A DNA stretch of 64,000 bases. It comes from PALSA-1316 sp964499365. GTDB taxonomy: Bacteria; Nitrospirota; Thermodesulfovibrionia; Thermodesulfovibrionales; UBA6898. Positions 46,001 to 53,748 of the stretch are shown here, piece by piece; position 1 is the stretch's first letter, and each line of letters starts with the position of its first letter. Both the position numbers and the translations under genes were made by a program. The stretch is taken from the NCBI GenBank assembly GCA_964499365.1, contig CAZCKU010000001.1, positions 248,001 through 312,000 of the forward strand, in the 5' to 3' direction. The notes under the pieces are model-generated. The model saw only the letters and a program-made list of their open reading frames with translations. It searched no databases and was not told the origin of the DNA.

Positions 46001-49000
46001 TCTCGCCCGATACCGGGACCAGCAACGCCGACTTTATCACGAAGACCGCTAACCTGACCATCAGCGGCACGTTGAGCGCCAACCTTGCCTCAGGCGAGAT
46101 GGTCGAGGTATCGCTCGACAATGGTTCGACGTGGACCACGGCTACAGCCACCGTCGGCCAAAACACCTGGTCCTTGCCGGGAGTGACTCTGATTGCGAGC
46201 GATACACTCAAGGTGCGTGTTACGGATGCAGCGGGCAATAGCGGGACTGTATTGAGCCAGGCCTATGTGCTTGATACCACAGCCCCGGGTGCGCCCTCGA
46301 CACCTGACATGACCAGTGGCAGCGACAGCGGCATTTCCAACACGGACAACATAACATCGAATACGACGCCGACTTTCACCGGCACTGCCGAAAGCGGGGC
46401 AACCGTCTCGCTCTACGATACGGATGGTACAACGGTGCTCGGTACGGCCACTGCAACGGGCGGCAACTGGTCGATCACCATTTCGGCGCTGATCGAAGGC
46501 CCTCACACGATCACCGCCAAGGCGACCGATACTGCCGGCAACATAAGCCTTGCCTCAAGCGGGTTATCAATCAGCATCGATGCTGCCGGGCCGACGGTCT
46601 CATCCGTTGCGGTCCCGGCCAATGCCACCTATACCGCAGGCCAGAACCTTGACTTTACCGTCAACTTCCCGGAGGACGTGGCGATCACCGGCACGGATTC
46701 CGTCCTTGGGCTGACGGTCGGAGCTGTATCCCGGTCAGCTGCCTACCTTTCAAAGAACACGACGAGCGTTGTCTACCGGTATACGGTGCAGGCCGGCGAT
46801 CTGGACAAAGACGGGGTAGCCGTTGGAGCGCTTACGCTCAACGCCACCACCATCAGGGACACCGCCGGGAATAATGCCTCTCTTACCCTGAATGGGATTG
46901 GAAGCACCACTGGTGTACTTGTCGATACCCTGGTCCCCGTTGCCACGTCAGCCGGTTCCATCACCTTCACCGGCTTCAGCGCCAAATGGAACAGTGTAAC
47001 CGGTGCGACCGGCTACTATCTGGACGTGGCCACAGACAACGGTTTCAGCAGCATGGTCAGCGGCTACAACAACAAAGACGTGGGCAATGTCACGACCTCC
47101 GGCGTGACTGGGCTCAGCGCAAGCACCCCTTACTACTACCGGCTGCGGGCCTATAATGCCTCCGGCACCAGCGACAACTCCAACACTATCACCGTTACAA
47201 CAGGTACGACCAGGGTCGTTACCAAATCTGCCGATACAAACGACGGCACCTGCGATGCGGACTGTTCCCTGCGAGAGGCCATTGCCGCTGCCAACCCCGG
47301 CGACGCCGTCACCTTTGATGCCGCCCTGAACGGCCAAACCATCACTCTTAGCTCGCAGATTACCGTTGACAAGGACATAACCATAAACGGTCCAGGTGCA
47401 GCGAATCTGACCATCAGCGGGGGGGGGAGCGTCCGCATCTTTGAGGTTAATGCGGGCAAGACCATCCAGATTGCCGGACTCACTCTCGCAAGCGGCAGTT
47501 GGTTCGACGGCCCGGCTCTTTTCAACCGAGGCATCCTCACAGTCAGTAACGTCCACATTACCGGGAATCATGCGGTGGCCTCATCGGGAAGCGGTATCTA
47601 CAATGAGACCGGCGCCACCCTGACCGTATCCGGCTGCACAATCACCGGCAACATAGCCGATGCCTTCGGAGGCGGTGTCTATAACAATATCGGCAGCACG
47701 GCGGCCATCAGCAACACCACCATTACCGGCAATACCGCATCGACCGGAAGCGGCATATATAACAACCTGTTGAGCAATTTGACGGTGGAAAACTCCACCA
47801 TCTCTGGCAACTCTGCTGTGGGAGTATACAATGACGATACCGCACTGATCCGCAACAGCATTCTCTGGGGGAACGGTGGCAGCGAAATCTACAACGGTGA
47901 CACTATCACCGTTACCAACAGCATCGTCCAGGGAGGGTATGCCGGCGCGGGCAATCTCAATGTCGATCCTCTTCTCGGCCCACTTGCCGACAACGGCGGG
48001 CCGACACAGACGATGGCGTTGCTTTCGGGCAGCCCGGCCATCAACGCAGGTACAAACAGTGGTTGTCCGGCAACGGACCAGCGGGGAATTTCCAGGCCAC
48101 AGGGTGTTCAATGCGACATCGGCGCGTACGAGTTTGTTCCCGGGACCACGACCGCGGTGACATCCTCGCTCAACCCCTCGGTCTATAATCAGTCCGTCAC
48201 CTTCACGGCAACGGTGAGCGACAGCGAACCTGCCAGCGTTCCGACAGGCGGCGTGACATTCAAGGACGGTGGAGTTAACATTCCCGGTTGTGTCGGCGTG
48301 GCATTGACCAGCGGCACTGCAAGCTGCACCCTTTCGACCCTTGGAGGAGGCAGCCACTCGATTACGGCAGAGTACACTGGCGACAGCAGTTTCAGCGATA
48401 GCATATCGGATGCGCTGACCCAGACAGTGAACGTGGCCGACCAGTCGACCCTGACAGTTGTTGCGGGTTCGCCTTTAACCTACAATACCTCGGAGGGGTT
48501 AAGCACGACAGGCGGGAGCGGTACCGGTGCGGTAAGCTACGAGGTTACCTCCGGCAGCTGCACAATAACCGGCGCCTCCAGTGATCAACTCAGGGCCGAC
48601 AGCGGTATTGGGACCTGCAGCGTAAGAGCAACGAAGGCGGCTGATGCAAACTACAAGGCCGCGACCTCAGCAGCACTCACAGTGACACTGCAGAAGGCAG
48701 ATCAGGCAACACTGACGCTTGCTGCCGGCTCGCCTCTGACCTACAACACCACAGAGACGTTGAGCACAACAGGAGGAAGCGGCACCGGTATTGTGGGCTA
48801 TCAGACAACCGGGAGTTGCACGATAACCGGGGACCAGCTGAAAGCGACAAGCGGGACCGGGACCTGCTCGGTGACAGCAACCAAGGCAACTGATGATAAC
48901 TATAATGCAGCGACTTCCCCGGCAGTCGTCGTAACGCTTCAGAAGGCATCCCAGGCGGCACTGACTCTCAGCGCAGGCTCGCCGCTGGCATATAACGCCA

Positions 49001-49965
49001 CAGAGACGTTGAGCACGACAGGCGGCAGCGGCACAGGTGCGGTGAGTTACCTCGTGACGGCCGGCAGCTGTACGATAACCGGCGCCTCCAGTGATCAACT
49101 CAGGGCGGACAGCGGGACCGGAACCTGCACAGTGACAGCTACCAAGGCCGTCGACACTGACTACAATCAGATAACATCTGATCCTGTCACCGTAACACTG
49201 CAGAAGGCTACTCAGACAACGCTTAATGTCGTTGCTCCTTCGGACCTTACCATCGGCAGCACTGCCACACTGAGTTCAACAGGCGGCAGCGGTACCGGAG
49301 GCGTGACGTACAGCGCCGGAGCATCAACCGGCTGTTCTGTCACAGGGACAACACTTTCAGTTACCGACATAAACGGTTCATGCTCTGTAACCGCCAGCAA
49401 GGCAGCAGACGGCAACTATAACGAAGCGACCTCGGCTGCAGCAACCGTAGCGCTCCATCCCCTCAACACAATAACCGGCATTGTGGTTACCGGCAACGGA
49501 ACGATTGCATGCACCCCTGAGACTATTTATGGGGGGACCTTTACCTGCACCCTATGCCCGTCCCTGGGCTATGATCTCTACCGGTTATTTGACAACTCGG
49601 TAAACAGGACAGGTACCTGCACTGTTGACGGGAACTGCTATTCCTATTCACTTGCCAATGTCACCTCGGACCATACGGTAAAGGTCAGCTACAGCAATTG
49701 CCCGGTGCTCACCATATCAGGAGGCAACGGCGACTGCCAGCCCTCCATAACCTCGGCAATCGTGCCGCTGCTCAACGGGGACCGCATTCTGGCCCGGGCC
49801 ACAACGTTTGTTGAAGACGTGAACTTCAATAAACCCGGGATACTCTTTTCTCTTGAAGGCGGTTACGATCCCGGGTTCAGCAGCCCGATCGGTCAGTCTG
49901 TTATCAGAGGGTCGGTCACGATAAGCGATGGAATGGTTGTCATTGAGGATATTATAATCTGGTAA
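43078..49965 (+). CDS. giant mosaic secreted protein 2 (propeller, Ig, CSLREA)
   Basis: The 2,295-aa product has an N-terminal signal peptide (MNKKLGKFLG..., cleavage near FAS about 25). Modules in order: unassigned N-terminal region with a Cys pair, a BNR-like propeller (about 272-631), cadherin-like domain (636-741), two Ig-like repeats with NISG/WNNT motifs (about 743-965), further bacterial Ig-like domains (966-1285), fibronectin III (about 1287-1380), a CSLREA segment and beta-helix (1380-1685), Ig (1686-1788), about five MBG-like repeats with STTGGSGTG and CTVTATKA (1788-2125), then the C-terminal domain shared with the first giant. The start overlaps the TIGR03032 stop (ATGA). Likely adhesin-like; no anchor motif at the end. 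Confidence 0.85.
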   Translation: MNKKLGKFLGAVIPALMLWTPAFASSARSVSRFRSKALAVQSEVAAVDFGTVSDPFAAPVSDDPFAFFGDCAAPALARTNAAGDEVLDFLKSNNLLRTNAEKVSGMSGDVTDEELGRKNFAHASAFNHCHLSWGTYFTNTTTWYNTPAKCASGGGTWEAAVTAPIFEKTSVGSKTATSFNVMVDLNKSSTVYAVVVLATDPAPNKTQVRNGQNSSGAAAIQAKNLPVTSSPYTGTISFSGLTAGTKYMVYLVGDNGTEITPTPAAVDPGFNHGTFSSVQASWKFPKIRTDSLGNIYAMYWNSTVIQFLKWNGNTWDNYTSITSSSVPGRTWISYGNEYRANFEFDKNNNMHVVFNASPDQWAVNYDGFHGVYNGTSWSTPEQIANDASAPDEYRLFIDGNNKSHVVYTVDYTLHYATDAGGSWASQTLVTAGQPPDAGTDELMDDYVVVDSTGKVTIIYRREDHQNSRQDNYYLTSASAYNGAFSAPALILNGKGDAKQYQIGNVVVDSSNIIHYVYYNMTDNIAYYRNNSGSGGSWISETLSSPSYNINSALGVAVNGTTTYILTNGSNGYHFQSKTGAGAWTYGNPFTLDGWFSDRFALDTVSNRIMIPSENSSGWTASYHGSVVSDYISPSNTAPTFVGATTTLTVNQNAAATDIKGLLHVSDSDSGQTETWSQSVAPNHSGTLTISSATAASGSTDITPGGTITYQPAAGYSGTETFTVQVSDGTATATRMITVTVVGPPTVTDARISISGASGTGGAFKIGDTVTATWNNTGAGDNNTGVTGVTVDFSQFGCGSAVAAINSSSTWTATCAIVAGAIDSTNRNVSVTATNSAGSTTTGDTTNATVDNIAPTVTDAKINISGNSGAGGAFRIGDVVTATWNNTPVGDNNSDTINGVAVDFSQFGGGSAVSASNSSGTWVATYTIVAGAVDGTNRNISVTATDNAGNTTTTADTTNARVDNIAPTTTVATVTFSPDTGTSNADFITKTANLTISGTLSANLASGEMVEVSLDNGSTWTTATATVGQNTWSLPGVTLIASDTLKVRVTDAAGNSGTVLSQAYVLDTTAPGAPSTPDMTSGSDSGISNTDNITSNTTPTFTGTAESGATVSLYDTDGTTVLGTATATGGNWSITISALIEGPHTITAKATDTAGNISLASSGLSISIDAAGPTVSSVAVPANATYTAGQNLDFTVNFPEDVAITGTDSVLGLTVGAVSRSAAYLSKNTTSVVYRYTVQAGDLDKDGVAVGALTLNATTIRDTAGNNASLTLNGIGSTTGVLVDTLVPVATSAGSITFTGFSAKWNSVTGATGYYLDVATDNGFSSMVSGYNNKDVGNVTTSGVTGLSASTPYYYRLRAYNASGTSDNSNTITVTTGTTRVVTKSADTNDGTCDADCSLREAIAAANPGDAVTFDAALNGQTITLSSQITVDKDITINGPGAANLTISGGGSVRIFEVNAGKTIQIAGLTLASGSWFDGPALFNRGILTVSNVHITGNHAVASSGSGIYNETGATLTVSGCTITGNIADAFGGGVYNNIGSTAAISNTTITGNTASTGSGIYNNLLSNLTVENSTISGNSAVGVYNDDTALIRNSILWGNGGSEIYNGDTITVTNSIVQGGYAGAGNLNVDPLLGPLADNGGPTQTMALLSGSPAINAGTNSGCPATDQRGISRPQGVQCDIGAYEFVPGTTTAVTSSLNPSVYNQSVTFTATVSDSEPASVPTGGVTFKDGGVNIPGCVGVALTSGTASCTLSTLGGGSHSITAEYTGDSSFSDSISDALTQTVNVADQSTLTVVAGSPLTYNTSEGLSTTGGSGTGAVSYEVTSGSCTITGASSDQLRADSGIGTCSVRATKAADANYKAATSAALTVTLQKADQATLTLAAGSPLTYNTTETLSTTGGSGTGIVGYQTTGSCTITGDQLKATSGTGTCSVTATKATDDNYNAATSPAVVVTLQKASQAALTLSAGSPLAYNATETLSTTGGSGTGAVSYLVTAGSCTITGASSDQLRADSGTGTCTVTATKAVDTDYNQITSDPVTVTLQKATQTTLNVVAPSDLTIGSTATLSSTGGSGTGGVTYSAGASTGCSVTGTTLSVTDINGSCSVTASKAADGNYNEATSAAATVALHPLNTITGIVVTGNGTIACTPETIYGGTFTCTLCPSLGYDLYRLFDNSVNRTGTCTVDGNCYSYSLANVTSDHTVKVSYSNCPVLTISGGNGDCQPSITSAIVPLLNGDRILARATTFVEDVNFNKPGILFSLEGGYDPGFSSPIGQSVIRGSVTISDGMVVIEDIIIW

Positions 49966-50022
49966 TTTACAATGAATCTATGTATAACGAATACTGTTTC
50001 GACAGGAAAGGGAGCTCTGTAT

Positions 50023-51309
50023 ATGAGAAAAACGATGCTGTTTTTTACGTTGTTCTTTATGATATATCTTGCAAAGGAGGCCCAGGCGACCACCTGGCCC
50101 GGCCCGGATACAAGGGGCTATACCGGGTCAACGATTTCATATAGCTTTACCGACATCTCCGGGACCGGGACAGCCCTGAATCTTAGCGATGACCAGCTCA
50201 GCGCTGCCGTCCCCATCGGCTTTTCCTTCAATTTCTATGGGACGGTCTATACGAATGCCTATGTCTCCTCAAACGGCTTTATCACCTTTGATCCTGCCTC
50301 CGATCCCGGCTGCTGCGAGGGGCAGAATCTCCCTGATCCGATGGGACCAAACAGCCTTATTGCAGGATACTGGACAGACCTCAACCCCGCAGCAGGCGGG
50401 ACGATCCGTTATCTTACGACAGGGTCCGCCGGCTCCCGGAGGTTCATAGTCCAGTATCTGAATGTGCCCATGGCCGGGGGAGGAACAACGGCGTCCTTTC
50501 AGATACTACTGCACGAGGGGTCCAACAATATCGAACTGCAGTTCCTGTCGGCTCTGACCAATGGCTCTCAGGGATATGTAACAGGGATAGAAAACAGCGA
50601 CGGCACCGCAGCGCTTCGGTATAATTACGGAAGCTACTCTCTTTCGGCAGTCGGAATCCTGATTGCGTTCCCTGTAATTACACTTGGCACGCAGCCGGTT
50701 GACCAGACGGTCTGCTCGGGGAGCAACGCTGCATTTACGGCCTCGGCAAGCAGTCCTGCAGCACCTGCGGTTCAGTGGCAGGTGAGCACTGACGGAGGTT
50801 CGACCTTCTCAAATATCCCCGGCGCTACAGCGCCGACCCTGAACATCGCAGGGGACCCTGCTCAAAGCGGAAACCTGTACCACGCGGTATTTTCTAACTG
50901 GGCAGGAACGGCCACCACTTCTGCGGGAATGCTGACCGTGGGTTCGCTCTCCGTAACCTCTCCGGTAATACCTTCAGGCGTTACCAACAGCCCTTATCCG
51001 GACATCCAGTTCAACGGATCAGGAGGCATCGGGACGGTGACGTTTGCGATAACCGGCGGAGCACTGCCCTCCGGTATGAACCTCTCATCAACGGGATTAC
51101 TCTCCGGTACGCCGACTCAGGCCGGGAACTTCAACTTTACGGTGACCGCCTCGGATGCAAACAGCTGCAGCGGCAGCAGCAGCTACTCACTGGCGGTCGA
51201 TACCGCAGCAGCGGTTGCCGTGCCGGCCATGAACGAGTGGGGTATGATTTTCTTTGTGCTTGTCGCCGGACTTGCCGCGGCCTTACAGATAACGAGGCGG
51301 AGGGCTTAG
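50023..51309 (+). CDS. secreted IPTL-CTERM-like protein B
   Basis: The 428-aa paralogue of protein A. ATG 50023 is chosen for AAAGGGAG eight bases upstream and an immediate signal peptide (MRKTMLFFTLFF, cleavage near QAT). The N-terminal domain (WPGPDTRGYTG, FNFYGTVY, SSNGFITFDP) is clearly homologous but diverged from A, whereas the Ig-like half is DNA-identical. The tail VPAMNEWGM, hydrophobic helix and RRRA again fits an IPTLxxWG-CTERM sorting signal. It closes the surface operon, directly followed by a terminator hairpin. Confidence 0.82.
   Translation: MRKTMLFFTLFFMIYLAKEAQATTWPGPDTRGYTGSTISYSFTDISGTGTALNLSDDQLSAAVPIGFSFNFYGTVYTNAYVSSNGFITFDPASDPGCCEGQNLPDPMGPNSLIAGYWTDLNPAAGGTIRYLTTGSAGSRRFIVQYLNVPMAGGGTTASFQILLHEGSNNIELQFLSALTNGSQGYVTGIENSDGTAALRYNYGSYSLSAVGILIAFPVITLGTQPVDQTVCSGSNAAFTASASSPAAPAVQWQVSTDGGSTFSNIPGATAPTLNIAGDPAQSGNLYHAVFSNWAGTATTSAGMLTVGSLSVTSPVIPSGVTNSPYPDIQFNGSGGIGTVTFAITGGALPSGMNLSSTGLLSGTPTQAGNFNFTVTASDANSCSGSSSYSLAVDTAAAVAVPAMNEWGMIFFVLVAGLAAALQITRRRA
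50730..51242 (+). repeat. 513-bp exact duplicate (copy 2)
   Basis: Same sequence as 40044-40556, in paralogue B. Perfect identity next to diverged flanks points to recent gene conversion or segmental copying. Confidence 0.85.
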
Positions 51310-51318
51310 GCCCTCCGC
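51297..51318 (+). terminator. hairpin terminator of the surface operon
   Basis: GCGGAGGGC (51297-51305) and GCCCTCCGC (51310-51318) form a perfect 9-bp stem with a 4-nt loop that contains the stop codon. Only a short pyrimidine run (TCTTTCT) follows, so termination may be partial or Rho-independent but weak. Confidence 0.6.
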
Positions 51319-51944
51319 AGTCTTTCTGAATCGGAGACGATAGTATCTCTTCTCTTTAACTGCGTCATGCGTCTGCCTTTCAGCATTCTCACCCGACAGG
51401 GCTGGATGGTCCTCATAATGACTCTGGAACCAACAGCCAATGCCACATCTGCCCGCCCCACTTCTGTGGCATGGGCCACCTTTTTCCAGTATGCAGATTC
51501 AGACGCAGAAGGAGGGCAATCCTGTATCATCCTGATATTATTCATGAATATGAAACTGGGACTCCCAGACAGATCCCTGGCACAAGGTTTGTATGGTATG
51601 CATATGCCCCAACGGGCAAATCCATATAGAAGGGGATGGGGTTATGAATAGCGGCTTGACATCATCGGGAAAGAGAATCGGGGCGAAGCATCAGGGCACA
51701 AAGGGGTTATGTTCATTTTCTCTAGAGCACTGTCTCAGTCGTCAGAAGGGAACCCCGGGGGCCGGATACCTCTGCCCCTTTACCCTTGAAACGTTCGAGA
51801 GGAAGCAGAGCGGGATGCCTGCCTGCAGGGGTATCAGGATAGCACGGGGGGGCTCGTCGCGAAATTGTCATTAGTCCTTGCGCTGACCGGGCCGGGTTCT
51901 CTCATTCAATTAATGTGCGGGCAGCGTCAGGAAGACGTCAAAGA
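51319..51944. other. gene-poor stretch, no supported gene
   Basis: About 625 bp between the surface operon and the terminator of the Cys-rich gene. Open frames here have no homology I recognise, no Shine-Dalgarno and no codon pattern like neighbours. A 'remnant' interpretation (decayed gene) is possible. No RNA gene motif was seen. Confidence 0.4.
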
Positions 51945-51947
51945 AAA

Positions 51948-51970
51948 GGGGCAGAATAAACTTCTGCCCC
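51948..51970 (-). terminator. intrinsic terminator of the Cys-rich gene
   Basis: GGGGCAGAA and TTCTGCCCC form a 9-bp stem with 5-nt loop. On the minus strand the stem is followed by TTTTCTTT, so this is a good rho-independent terminator for the gene ending at 51998. Confidence 0.8.
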
Positions 51971-51997
51971 CATAAAACCGGTCAACCGAGCAGTCCC

Positions 51998-52426
51998 TTA
52001 ATCGCTCTTCTTCAGGTCCATCCCGCATTTGCATTTGCCCGGCTTGTCCGAGACAGTATTGCAGGTGCATGAACCGCCGCAGTTGCAGAAGTATATGCCT
52101 GTCCCCTTGAGGTTCACCTTCTTGACAGGATTGCCGCAGCCGCATTTGGTGGGATCATCCGGGTGCAGGCTGCATTTGCAACCCTTGCCACAGGTACATA
52201 CCAGAGCTGTATCGCCCTCCACCTTGAGAACGTGCCCCCACTTCATCGGCTTGCCGCACTTGCAATTGCCGGGGCTGGTGCCCACCGAATTGCAATGACA
52301 CTCGGGACCGCAATTGCAGTAGTAGAGGACATCCTGTCTCTCCTCGTCCGATTTGGCCAAAACCACTGCCGCACTCAGCATACATACAGAAACAGCCACG
52401 AACAACATCATCCTGATGATCCTCAT
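51998..52426 (-). CDS. exported triple-repeat Cys-rich metal-binding protein
   Basis: The 142-aa product starts at ATG 52426 (AAGGAGAG just upstream). A signal peptide precedes about residue 25 (VVLA). The mature part is three copies of a ~28-residue Cys knuckle, each with the pattern C-x-C-G-x2-C-x-C followed by C-x-C-G (YCNCGPECHCN, VCTCGKGCKCS, FCNCGGSCTCN), about 18 Cys in total, separated by short linkers. This suggests a periplasmic heavy-metal buffer or a Zn/Cu-binding scaffold. I do not recognise a named family; similar Cys-rich proteins occur in deltaproteobacteria. It is monocistronic with its own promoter and terminator. Confidence 0.75.
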   Translation of the reverse strand: MRIIRMMLFVAVSVCMLSAAVVLAKSDEERQDVLYYCNCGPECHCNSVGTSPGNCKCGKPMKWGHVLKVEGDTALVCTCGKGCKCSLHPDDPTKCGCGNPVKKVNLKGTGIYFCNCGGSCTCNTVSDKPGKCKCGMDLKKSD

Positions 52427-52464
52427 TTCTCTCTCCTTTCGTGTTTTGTTGGGTCTCACTTATA

Positions 52465-52493
52465 CATATAGCAGATGTGGTCAGGGCCCGCAA
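52465..52493 (-). promoter_or_regulatory. promoter of the Cys-rich gene
   Basis: On the minus strand TTGCGG (plus 52488-52493) and TATATG (plus 52465-52470) are 17 bp apart, giving a leader of about 32 nt with the AAGGAGAG site. Confidence 0.5.
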
Positions 52494-52547
52494 TATTTTT
52501 TTTGTCAGCCCCCGGTTCCCGGACGTGCGCTTTCGCTGGCCAGGCAG

Positions 52548-52577
52548 TTGAGATCCGTGCGGGGGCGGGGCTATAAT
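52548..52577 (+). promoter_or_regulatory. sigma70-type promoter for midA-like gene
   Basis: TTGAGA (52548-52553), 18-bp spacer, perfect TATAAT (52572-52577). The start codon ATG is seven bases after the -10 (GTG at four bases), so the transcript would begin at the start codon. Confidence 0.6.
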
Positions 52578-52584
52578 CACTGTG

Positions 52585-53748
52585 ATGATAACCCCGCTCG
52601 AAAAGAAGATGATTCGCCTGATAAAGGCGGAAGGCCGCATAACGTTTGAGAAATTTATGGAGATGGCCCTGTATGATCCCGAGTTCGGCTATTACCGGTC
52701 ACCGGACCTTGTCATAGGGAAGGGTGGAGATTTCTATACCAGTGCGCACCTGCATCCTGTCTTCGGGGCTATGGTGGGCAGGCAGATCACGGAGATGTGG
52801 GAATTCAGCGGGAGGCCCGGCCTGTTTACGATCATAGAGGTCGGCGGGGGAGAAGGGCATATCTGCCGGGACATGCTTCACTATCTCCGGGACAGCCCGT
52901 TTTTCGATGCCCTCAGGTATGTCATTGTCGAGATAAATCCTGCGATGCAGGAGAAGCAGAGGAGACTGCTCAGCAGCCCCTCACCCCTCAATGTGTCCGG
53001 CAGTGTTTACGACACCAGGGTCTCATGGGTCACTTCCCTTGCCGAGATCGGATCCGTCGGGTGCGGCTGCGTATTTTCGAACGAGCTGTTCGATGCCTTC
53101 CCGGTCCATCTTGTTGAGATGGCGGATGAACTTGCGGAGATCTATATCACCGTGCGGGAGGATGGACTGGTTGAAGAACCGGGTCCGCTGAGTTCAGACG
53201 CGCTTGCCGACTACTTTAACGGGATGAAGGTTGTTCTTGACCGCGGGTACCGGACCGAGGCAAATCTCCATATCAGGGAATGGCTCGGGCAGGTCAGCAG
53301 AATTCTGCAACAGGGGTTTGTTCTGACGATTGATTACGGTTACCTGGGCCGTGACTACTACAGCGAAGACCGCAACAGGGGAACACTGATCTGTTACCAC
53401 CGGCACCAGGCCAATGAAGACCCGCTCTCGCATATCGGTGAACAGGATATAACCAGTCATGTCAACTTTTCCGCGGTCAAAACCTGGGGCGAGGAGGCCG
53501 GTCTCAGGACAGTAGGTCTCACCAGCCAGGGGGCGTTTCTCGTGTCTCTCGGCGTTGACGAGGAGATACAGAAGCTCTCGCAAACGTCCGGGGATTATAC
53601 CTTCGAATTAGCCAGGATCAAGAAGCTGATCGTGCCGCAGGGGTTGGGAGACTCACACATGGTCATGGTCCAGTACAAGGGTCCCGGTGAACCCGGAACC
53701 CCTACGCTGAGGGGATTTTCCCTGAGAAATCAGATGAAATACCTGTAG
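52585..53748 (+). CDS. MidA/NDUFAF7-type SAM-dependent methyltransferase
   Basis: Class I methyltransferase fold of the DUF185/MidA family, whose mitochondrial member NDUFAF7 dimethylates an arginine of complex I. Features: conserved N-terminal ALYDPEFGYYRS near 27, FYTSAHLHPVFG near 48, the SAM loop EVGGGEGHICRDM near 85, FSNELFDAFPVH near 158 and DYGYLGRDYYS near 249. Start is taken as ATG 52585, one codon after a GTG; no Shine-Dalgarno, but a TATAAT box is just upstream. It overlaps the convergent epimerase gene by 47 bp at the 3' end. Role in complex I assembly is inference. Confidence 0.88.
   Translation: MITPLEKKMIRLIKAEGRITFEKFMEMALYDPEFGYYRSPDLVIGKGGDFYTSAHLHPVFGAMVGRQITEMWEFSGRPGLFTIIEVGGGEGHICRDMLHYLRDSPFFDALRYVIVEINPAMQEKQRRLLSSPSPLNVSGSVYDTRVSWVTSLAEIGSVGCGCVFSNELFDAFPVHLVEMADELAEIYITVREDGLVEEPGPLSSDALADYFNGMKVVLDRGYRTEANLHIREWLGQVSRILQQGFVLTIDYGYLGRDYYSEDRNRGTLICYHRHQANEDPLSHIGEQDITSHVNFSAVKTWGEEAGLRTVGLTSQGAFLVSLGVDEEIQKLSQTSGDYTFELARIKKLIVPQGLGDSHMVMVQYKGPGEPGTPTLRGFSLRNQMKYL

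Noticed and set aside
51367..51874. Two ~94-codon plus-strand frames after the surface operon
   Set aside because: No ribosome-binding site, no recognisable family and no coding-like composition; treated as gene-poor DNA.
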